Both the position numbers and the translations under genes were made by a program. The notes under the pieces are model-generated. The model was not told the DNA's origin. It searched no databases and worked only from the letters and a program-made list of their open reading frames with translations. From positions 1,428 to 65,427 of the forward strand of contig NZ_LMCP01000023.1 of the NCBI RefSeq assembly GCF_001425625.1: DNA of 64,000 nt, given 5' to 3'. This DNA is from Mesorhizobium sp. Root102. Its GTDB lineage: Bacteria > Pseudomonadota > Alphaproteobacteria > Rhizobiales > Rhizobiaceae. Below are positions 58,550 to 64,000 of the stretch, piece after piece (position 1 is the first letter of the stretch; each line of letters begins with the position of its first letter).

Positions 58550-59340
58550 TGCTGAAAGCCCGTGTCATCCCCTGTCTCGACGTCAAGAACGGCCGTGTCG
58601 TCAAGGGCGTCAACTTCGTAGATCTCATCGACGCCGGCGATCCGGTCGAGGCGGCCAAAGCCTATGACGCGGCCGGTGCCGACGAGCTCTGCTTCCTCGA
58701 CATCACCGCTTCGTCAGACAATCGCGAGACCATCTTCGATGTCGTCGCCCGCACCGCCGAACAGTGCTTCATGCCGCTGACCGTCGGCGGCGGCGTGCGC
58801 CAGGTCGCCGACATCAGGAAGCTGCTGCTGGCCGGCGCCGACAAGGTGTCGATCAACACGGCGGCGGTGAAGAATCCGGACTTCGTCGCCGAGGCGGCCG
58901 ACAAGTTCGGCAACCAGTGCATCGTCGTCGCCATCGACGCCAAGAGAGTGTCCGGCGCCGGCGAGGCCGATCGCTGGGAAATCTTCACCCATGGCGGGCG
59001 CGAGAAGACCGGCATCGATGCGGTCGAGTTTGCTCAGCTGATGGTCGATCGCGGCGCCGGCGAGATCCTGCTGACGTCGATGGATCGTGACGGCACCAAG
59101 GCCGGCTACGACATCGCGCTGACCCGCGCGATTGCAGATGCGGTGCGCGCGCCGGTCATCGCTTCCGGCGGCGTCGGCACGCTCGACCACATGGTCGAAG
59201 GCATTCGCGATGGCCACGCCGGCGCCGTGCTGGCGGCCTCCATCTTCCACTTCGGCACCTACACGATAGCGCAGGCCAAGGCGCATATGGCCGCCGCGGG
59301 GCTGCCGATGCGGCTGGACTCCCTCGGTAATCGGTCCTAA
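58549..59340 (+). CDS. hisF: Imidazole glycerol phosphate synthase cyclase subunit HisF
   Basis: Uses HisH-derived ammonia to form imidazole glycerol phosphate and AICAR; 263 residues. Blocks: MLKARVIPCLDVKNGRVVKG (catalytic Asp), TVGGGVRQVADIRKLLLAGA, CIVVAIDAKR and EILLTSMDRDGTKAGYDIAL (second catalytic Asp), IASGGVGTLDHMVEGIRDGH. Confidence 0.97.
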   Translation: MLKARVIPCLDVKNGRVVKGVNFVDLIDAGDPVEAAKAYDAAGADELCFLDITASSDNRETIFDVVARTAEQCFMPLTVGGGVRQVADIRKLLLAGADKVSINTAAVKNPDFVAEAADKFGNQCIVVAIDAKRVSGAGEADRWEIFTHGGREKTGIDAVEFAQLMVDRGAGEILLTSMDRDGTKAGYDIALTRAIADAVRAPVIASGGVGTLDHMVEGIRDGHAGAVLAASIFHFGTYTIAQAKAHMAAAGLPMRLDSLGNRS

Positions 59341-59349
59341 ACGGCGGCC

Positions 59350-59673
59350 ATGACCGAGTTTTCGCTATCCGATCTGGAAAAAATCGTCGGGGAACGCGCC
59401 TATTCCGGTGATCCGGACTCCTGGACGGCAAAACTGTTTGCGCGCGGCATTGACAAGGCGGCGCAGAAGCTCGGCGAAGAGGCGGTCGAGACGGTGATTG
59501 CCGCCGTCAAGGGCGACAAGCAGGCCGTCGTTTCGGAAAGTGCCGATCTTATATATCATTGGCTCGTCGTTCTCGGCCTCTCTGGGGTTCCGCTGAGCGA
59601 CGTGCTTAGAGAACTCGAAGGCCGCACCGGCCGTTCGGGCATCGCCGAGAAGGCTTCACGGCCCAAGGGCTGA
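59350..59673 (+). CDS. hisE: Phosphoribosyl-ATP pyrophosphatase HisE
   Basis: Second step of histidine synthesis; 107 residues, MazG-like helical fold. Blocks are TAKLFARGIDKAAQKLGEEA, VETVIAAVKGDKQAVVSESA and DLIYHWLVVLGLSGVPLSDV with acidic metal-binding residues. It lies nine bases after hisF. Confidence 0.95.
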   Translation: MTEFSLSDLEKIVGERAYSGDPDSWTAKLFARGIDKAAQKLGEEAVETVIAAVKGDKQAVVSESADLIYHWLVVLGLSGVPLSDVLRELEGRTGRSGIAEKASRPKG

Positions 59674-59696
59674 CCGCGAGGAGGGCAGGTATCTCG

Positions 59697-60656
59697 ATGG
59701 ATCAGCTCGCGCCAACCGAGAAATATTCCCCTTTTCGCTTCTTCTCCGCCGAGCAATGGTCGCAATTCCGCGCCGACACGCCGCTGACGCTGAGCGCGGA
59801 TGAGTTCCGCCGCCTGCGTTCGCTCAACGACCCGGTCGACCTCGAAGAGGTCAAGCGCATCTATCTGTCGCTGTCGCGGCTTTTGTCCGCGCATGTCGAA
59901 GCCAGCCAGCTGCTGTTCAGGCAGCGCCAGGCCTTCTTCAATGCGGTGGACATCGTCAAGACGCCTTTCATCATCGGCATTGCCGGTTCCGTCGCGGTCG
60001 GCAAATCGACCACTGCGCGCGTGCTGAAGGAACTATTGGCGCGCTGGCCGTCGAGCCCGAAGGTCGATCTCATCACCACCGACGGTTTCCTGCTGCCCAA
60101 CGAGGTGCTGCGCCGCGAGAACCTGATGGAACGCAAGGGTTTTCCGGACAGCTACGATGTTGGCGCGTTGCTGCGCTTCCTCTCGGGCATCAAGTCTGCG
60201 CTGCCCAATGTCCGCGCGCCGGTCTATTCGCATTTGACCTATGACGTGATTCCCGGCGAGTTCGTCACCATCGACCGGCCAGACATCCTGATCTTCGAAG
60301 GCATCAATGTCCTGCAGCCCGGCAAGCTGCCGCAGGACGGCAAGATCGTGCCCTTCCTGTCGGACTTCTTCGACTTCGCCATCTACATCGATGCCGACGA
60401 GAAGCTGATCCACCAGTGGTACATTTCCCGCTTCATGCGGCTGCGCGAGACGGCCTTCCGCAATCCGGACTCCTTCTTTCACCGTTACTCGCAGCTTTCG
60501 GAGGATTCGGCCCGCGCCATCGCCGAAGGTCTGTGGACCAACATCAACCTGAAGAATCTGCGCGAGAACATCCTGCCGACACGAGCCCGCGCCGACCTCA
60601 TCCTGCGCAAGGGCGCCGACCACCTGATCGAGGAAGTGGCGCTCAGGAAGCTGTGA
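59697..60656 (+). CDS. coaA: Pantothenate kinase CoaA (type I)
   Basis: ATP-dependent phosphorylation of pantothenate, the committed step of CoA synthesis; 319 residues. Walker A GIAGSVAVGKSTTARVLKEL, then LITTDGFLLPNEVLRRENLM, SYDVGALLRFLSGIKSALPN, VTIDRPDILIFEGINVLQPG and the C-terminal RETAFRNPDSFFHRYSQLSE. It is the last gene of the his run and converges with the AlkB-like gene, overlapping it by 14 bases. Confidence 0.96.
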   Translation: MDQLAPTEKYSPFRFFSAEQWSQFRADTPLTLSADEFRRLRSLNDPVDLEEVKRIYLSLSRLLSAHVEASQLLFRQRQAFFNAVDIVKTPFIIGIAGSVAVGKSTTARVLKELLARWPSSPKVDLITTDGFLLPNEVLRRENLMERKGFPDSYDVGALLRFLSGIKSALPNVRAPVYSHLTYDVIPGEFVTIDRPDILIFEGINVLQPGKLPQDGKIVPFLSDFFDFAIYIDADEKLIHQWYISRFMRLRETAFRNPDSFFHRYSQLSEDSARAIAEGLWTNINLKNLRENILPTRARADLILRKGADHLIEEVALRKL

Positions 60657-61272
60657 CGGCCGGCTTCGTCACCCGTCGCAGCGTCAGATTGATCCGCCCG
60701 CCATTTTTCAGCAGCGCCGAGGTCGGCGGGTAGATTCGATCGACGCCGTGGAAGCACAGGCGGCCCTCGCCGCCGAGCACCACGACGTCACCGCTTTGCA
60801 GCCTGAACGACTTCGTGGCGCCGCCACGCGTCGTCTGGCCGACCCGGAACAGGCAATCGTCGCCCAGTGAGACGGAGACCACCGGCGCCGAAAAATCGGC
60901 CTCGTCGCGGTCCTGGTGCAGGCCCATTTTTGCCTCCGGCGTGTAGAAATTGATCAGGCACGCTTCCGGCGGGTGCGGATAGCCCGAGACTTGCCGCCAC
61001 AGATCGAGCAGCGCCTCCGGGATTGGCGGCCATGGTGAGCCGGTCACCGGGTGCGCCGGCTGGTAGCGGTAGCCCTGTTCCTTGTCGGTGACCCAGCCGA
61101 GCGGGCCGCAATTGGTCATGCGCACGCTCATCTCCTTGCCCGTGCGCGGCATGGCCGGTACGAACAGCGGCGCCTGCTGCACGATGCTTCTCACCTCCTC
61201 GACCAGCGCTTCCTGTACGGTGCGTGACAGGTAGGCCGGCATGTGGCGGACGCCTTTGGGCAGGACGAGCAT
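60643..61272 (-). CDS. AlkB-like 2-oxoglutarate/Fe(II) dioxygenase
   Basis: DNA/RNA alkylation repair or related demethylase; 209 residues. Iron ligands: HxD in MGLHQDRDEADFSAPVVSVS (His119, Asp121) and His175 in RLCFHGVDRIYPP; 2-oxoglutarate Arg in GGRINLTLRR. Substrate loops MTNCGPLGWVTDKEQGYRY are as in AlkB proper. Its 3' end overlaps coaA on the opposite strand. No ada or alkA gene is near. Confidence 0.92.
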   Translation of the reverse strand: MLVLPKGVRHMPAYLSRTVQEALVEEVRSIVQQAPLFVPAMPRTGKEMSVRMTNCGPLGWVTDKEQGYRYQPAHPVTGSPWPPIPEALLDLWRQVSGYPHPPEACLINFYTPEAKMGLHQDRDEADFSAPVVSVSLGDDCLFRVGQTTRGGATKSFRLQSGDVVVLGGEGRLCFHGVDRIYPPTSALLKNGGRINLTLRRVTKPAVTAS

Positions 61273-61371
61273 CAGGTTGGTCGCTTGATCCGTTCATCAA
61301 AAGCCCAGCATGCCATCGCCAAATGAAAACGGCGACCCGGAAGTCGTTTTGTGCGCGCGATTGGTGTGGTG

Positions 61372-61809
61372 CTAATCGTTCTCCACCCGGCCGCGCAGTT
61401 TCTTGATCGTGCCGCGTCCGGCCTTGCTCTTCAGCCGCCGCTCCACAGCGCCTTTCGACGGCCGTGTCTTCTTGCGTGGCGGCGGCGGCGGTTCGGCGGC
61501 CTTGGCGACCAGTGCCGTAAGCCGTGCCCGAGCGTCCGCCCGGTTCTGTTCCTGGGTGCGGAAGCGGCCCGCTTCGATGACGATGACACCGTCCTTGGTG
61601 GCGCGCTGGCCGGCAAGCTTGATGGTGCGCTCGCGCACGCGCTCCGACAGACCCGTGGCGTTGGCCGCGTCGAAGCGCAACTGCACCGCCGTCGCCACCT
61701 TGTTGACGTTCTGGCCGCCGGGACCCGACGAGCGGATGAAGTCCTCGTGCAGGTCGCCCGGGTGGATCACCGCATCGCCTGATATGATGATGTTGTCGTC
61801 GCTCGCCAT
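61372..61809 (-). CDS. arfB: Alternative ribosome-rescue factor ArfB (YaeJ)
   Basis: Peptidyl-tRNA hydrolase that releases stalled ribosomes; 145 residues. The release-factor motif GGQ is in SSGPGGQNVNKVATAVQLRF (residues 31-33). The C-terminus is Lys/Arg-rich (PPPPPRKKTRPSKGAVERRL), the tail that enters the mRNA channel. No codon-recognition domain, as expected. Confidence 0.93.
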   Translation of the reverse strand: MASDDNIIISGDAVIHPGDLHEDFIRSSGPGGQNVNKVATAVQLRFDAANATGLSERVRERTIKLAGQRATKDGVIVIEAGRFRTQEQNRADARARLTALVAKAAEPPPPPRKKTRPSKGAVERRLKSKAGRGTIKKLRGRVEND

Positions 61810-61833
61810 GCCGCAGTCATGGCGCGGCGGATC

Positions 61834-61864
61834 AAAAAAGAAAAGGCCCGATCGAAACCGGGCC
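61834..61864 (-). terminator. Rho-independent terminator of pckA
   Basis: On the minus strand GGCCCG (61864-61859) pairs with CGGGCC (61850-61845) across an 8-base loop, followed by TTTTCTTTTTT. It lies 32 bases after the pckA stop codon and before arfB. Good stem and U run. Confidence 0.8.
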
Positions 61865-61895
61865 CTTCAACGATAGGCCGAGCCCGATCGCGAGA

Positions 61896-63506
61896 TTACT
61901 CCGCGGCTTCCTGCATGCGCGGGGCCGCACCCAGCACCACGGCGTCGACATGGCTTTCGAATTTCTCGAAGTTGACGGCGAACATGCCGACCAGCCTTGC
62001 CGCCTGCCGGTCATAGCCGGCCTTGTCGGCCCAAGTCGACCGTGGGTCGAGAATGGGGCTGTCGACACCTCGAACCGCCACTGGCACTTCGAAACCGAAA
62101 TGAGGGTCGGTGCGGAACTCGGCCGTCTTCAGCGAGCCGTCGAGTGCGGCGGCAAGCAAGGCTCGCGTCGCCTTGATCGGCATGCGCTGGCCGGTGCCGT
62201 AGGCGCCGCCGGTCCAGCCGGTGTTGACCAGCCAGCAATCAGCGTCATGGCGGGCAATCAGTTCGCGCAGCAGATTGCCGTATTCCGATGGATGGCGCGG
62301 CATGAACGGGGCGCCGAAACAGGTCGAAAACGTCGCTTCGGGCTCGGTAACGCCCTTTTCGGTTCCGGCCACCTTGGCGGTGTAGCCGGACAGGAAATGA
62401 TACATCGCCTGCGCCGGGGTCAGCCGCACGATCGGCGGCATCACGCCGAACGCATCGGCTGTCAGCATGATGATGTTCTTCGGATGATTGGCGCGCCCGG
62501 TCTTGCTGGCATTGGGGATGAAGTCCAGCGGGTAGGCGCAGCGTGTGTTCTCAGTCAGCCTTGCGTCGTTGAAATCCGGCACACCATCGACGTCGAGCAC
62601 GACATTTTCCAGCACGGTGCCGAAGCGCTGCGTGGTGGCAAAGATTTCCGGCTCGGCTTCCGCTGACAGCTTGATCGTCTTGGCGTAGCAGCCGCCTTCG
62701 AAATTGAAGATTCCGTGCGGCCCCCAGCCATGCTCGTCATCGCCGATCAGCGTGCGCGAGGGATCGGCCGAGAGCGTTGTCTTGCCTGTGCCCGACAGGC
62801 CGAAGAAGATGGCGGCGTCGCCGGCCGCACCCTCATTGGCCGAGCAATGCATCGGCATCACGCTTTTCGCCGGCAACAGATAGTTGAGCATGGTGAACAC
62901 CGACTTCTTCATTTCGCCGGCATAGGAGGTGCCGCCGATCAGCACGATCTTGCGCGAAAGGTCCACGGCGACCACCGTTTCGGTGCGGCTGCCGTGGCGG
63001 ACGGGATCGGCGCGGAAGGACGGCAGATCGATGATCGTCATGTCAGGCACGAAATGCTCGAGTTCGGCGGCATCCGGGCGGATGAGCAGATTGCGGATGA
63101 ACAGCGAGTGCCAGGCAAGTTCGGTGATCACCCTGGTGGGCAGTTTCAGTTTCTCATCGGCGCCGCCGATCAGATCCTGGACGTAAAGATCCTTGTCCGC
63201 GGCATGCGCCTGGAAATCGGCAAGCAGCGTGTCGAACTGGGCCGGCGACATCGCCTTGTTGTTGTCCCACCAGATATGCGGTTCGGTGGCGTCGTCGCGG
63301 ACGACGAACTTGTCCTTGGGCGAGCGGCCGGTGTGCTGGCCGGTCTCGGCGACCAGCGCGCCATGGGCGGTCAGCCGGGCTTCACCGCACCGGATCGATT
63401 CCTCATAAAGGGCAGCCGCGCCGAAATTATAGCGCACCACGCCGGTGGTTTTCAGGCCGATATGATCGATCGCGCAGGCGGAATTGCGTTTGCCGACTTC
63501 CGACAT
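61896..63506 (-). CDS. pckA: Phosphoenolpyruvate carboxykinase (ATP) PckA
   Basis: Gluconeogenic conversion of oxaloacetate to phosphoenolpyruvate; 536 residues from ATG 63506, behind AAGGGAAA. Blocks: AETGQHTGRSPKDKFVVRDD, VVAVDLSRKIVLIGGTSYAG EMKKS, ATP loop AIFFGLSGTGKTTLSADPSR, and metal-site NTGWTGGAYGTGQRMPIK. Placed next to chvI, as in Sinorhizobium and Agrobacterium. An upstream inverted repeat may be a LacI-type site. Confidence 0.97.
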   Translation of the reverse strand: MSEVGKRNSACAIDHIGLKTTGVVRYNFGAAALYEESIRCGEARLTAHGALVAETGQHTGRSPKDKFVVRDDATEPHIWWDNNKAMSPAQFDTLLADFQAHAADKDLYVQDLIGGADEKLKLPTRVITELAWHSLFIRNLLIRPDAAELEHFVPDMTIIDLPSFRADPVRHGSRTETVVAVDLSRKIVLIGGTSYAGEMKKSVFTMLNYLLPAKSVMPMHCSANEGAAGDAAIFFGLSGTGKTTLSADPSRTLIGDDEHGWGPHGIFNFEGGCYAKTIKLSAEAEPEIFATTQRFGTVLENVVLDVDGVPDFNDARLTENTRCAYPLDFIPNASKTGRANHPKNIIMLTADAFGVMPPIVRLTPAQAMYHFLSGYTAKVAGTEKGVTEPEATFSTCFGAPFMPRHPSEYGNLLRELIARHDADCWLVNTGWTGGAYGTGQRMPIKATRALLAAALDGSLKTAEFRTDPHFGFEVPVAVRGVDSPILDPRSTWADKAGYDRQAARLVGMFAVNFEKFESHVDAVVLGAAPRMQEAAE

Positions 63507-63831
63507 GGGTTTCCCTTCTTGGATTTGCCGCATCTTTGCCGGTACGTTTCCGGCATGCCCGCACCACAGGCTGAGATGGTCAGAACCAGAAAAGTCAAAT
63601 GATATCAAATCATTAATCGATTTAAATATTTTGAAAGTTGTTTAAATCGTTTATATGTGCAAAAAGTTTCGCGGTTGCCCAAAGGATTGGCGATGTTCGT
63701 TCGTCCAATCCATATCAAGGTAGGATTGTGGCCGCCGGCATGCCGCGCGTGACAGCGGACAAGGCCTATGCCACATTTTGTACCTAATTTGTCCTGCAAA
63801 AGCCCCTTCTCTACGAAAGAAGGGACAGCTC
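63507..63831. promoter_or_regulatory. Divergent pckA-chvI promoter region with inverted repeat
   Basis: CGATTTAAA (63618-63626) and TTTAAATCG (63641-63649) form perfect 9-base arms around a 14-base spacer in an AT-rich tract, unusual for this genome. ATTAATCGATTTAA around 63612 has the central CG of LacI-type operators. It may bind a pckA regulator such as PckR; inference. Confidence 0.5.
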
Positions 63832-64000
63832 ATGAGGGAGCCGCTTGAAATGGCAACAATCGCGCTTGTCGATGACGACCGCAACATTCTGACATCGGTG
63901 TCGATCGCCCTCGAATCCGAGGGGTATCGCGTCGAGACCTACACGGATGGTGCGTCAGCGCTGGAAGGACTGGCGGCACGCCCGCCGAATCTTGCCATCC
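63832..64000 (+). CDS. chvI: Response regulator ChvI (partial, runs off right edge)
   Basis: Receiver of the ChvG/ChvI two-component system controlling envelope and acid responses in rhizobia and Agrobacterium. ATG 63832 follows AAGGGACAGC; an ATG at 63850 is an alternative. Only the start is present: MATIALVDDDRNILTSVSIA and LESEGYRVETYTDGASALEG, matching ChvI very well. The gene continues beyond the window. Confidence 0.93.
   Translation, partial: MREPLEMATIALVDDDRNILTSVSIALESEGYRVETYTDGASALEGLAARPPNLAI

Noticed and set aside
1..64000. tRNA, rRNA, riboswitch, CRISPR and insertion sequence search by eye
   Set aside because: No cloverleaf, rRNA-like conserved stretch, repeat-spacer array, transposase frame or known riboswitch consensus was seen; small structured RNAs cannot be excluded by reading alone.

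Overview
This is a high-GC alphaproteobacterial chromosome segment, most likely from a Mesorhizobium-type rhizobium. The evidence is the iolR-iolC-iolD-iolE-iolB order, a mocD/mocE/mocF-like trio beside an inositol ABC transporter, divergent hslV and hisB, a his operon carrying DUF2628 and DUF1330 genes, pckA next to chvI, and several short palindromic intergenic elements typical of rhizobia. No tRNA, rRNA, CRISPR array, intact insertion sequence or origin was seen.

Layout. 1-11.3 kb is accessory in character: an RND efflux pump gene running off the left edge, a secreted alpha/beta hydrolase, a PAS-like protein, an FdhF/YdeP molybdopterin oxidoreductase with an AraC regulator, two FixJ-type receivers, an ECF sigma factor and a formate/nitrite-type channel. 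11.5-18.1 kb holds ohr and a complete malonate decarboxylase operon (mdcA-C-D-E-G-B-H) with no transporter or regulator. 18.1-20.9 kb is a decaying zone: a hydrolase pseudogene split by a palindromic element, a fragment of the formate/nitrite channel, and a sugar ABC ATPase fragment, mixed with small secreted proteins and a DUF1330 protein. 20.9-26.3 kb is a LacI regulator divergent from a ribose-type sugar ABC transporter. 26.3-30 kb holds two small membrane-protein genes, then phnN, phnM and a DUF1045 2H-phosphoesterase.

30-50.3 kb is an inositol regulon: iolB, iolE, iolD, iolC and iolR, two Gfo/Idh dehydrogenases (one of them iolG), an SDR, an inositol-type ABC transporter, a LacI regulator and a divergent mocDEF-like monooxygenase system, the type linked to rhizopine demethylation. 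A WYL regulator, a LysE exporter and a class I DAHP synthase interrupt it. The DAHP synthase is preceded by what looks like a classical ribosome-mediated attenuator: a 26-codon leader with Tyr-Trp-Tyr-Phe codons and alternating complementary segments ending in a terminator. I regard this as the most interesting object in the window.

50.3-64 kb is housekeeping: a DUF1402 lysozyme-like protein, hslU, DUF2585, a GNAT acetyltransferase and hslV, then divergent hisB-DUF2628-hisH-DUF1330-hisA-(arginase-like)-hisF-hisE-coaA, followed by an AlkB-like dioxygenase, arfB, pckA and the start of chvI. The arginase-like gene is translationally coupled inside the his operon and lacks a canonical metal ligand.
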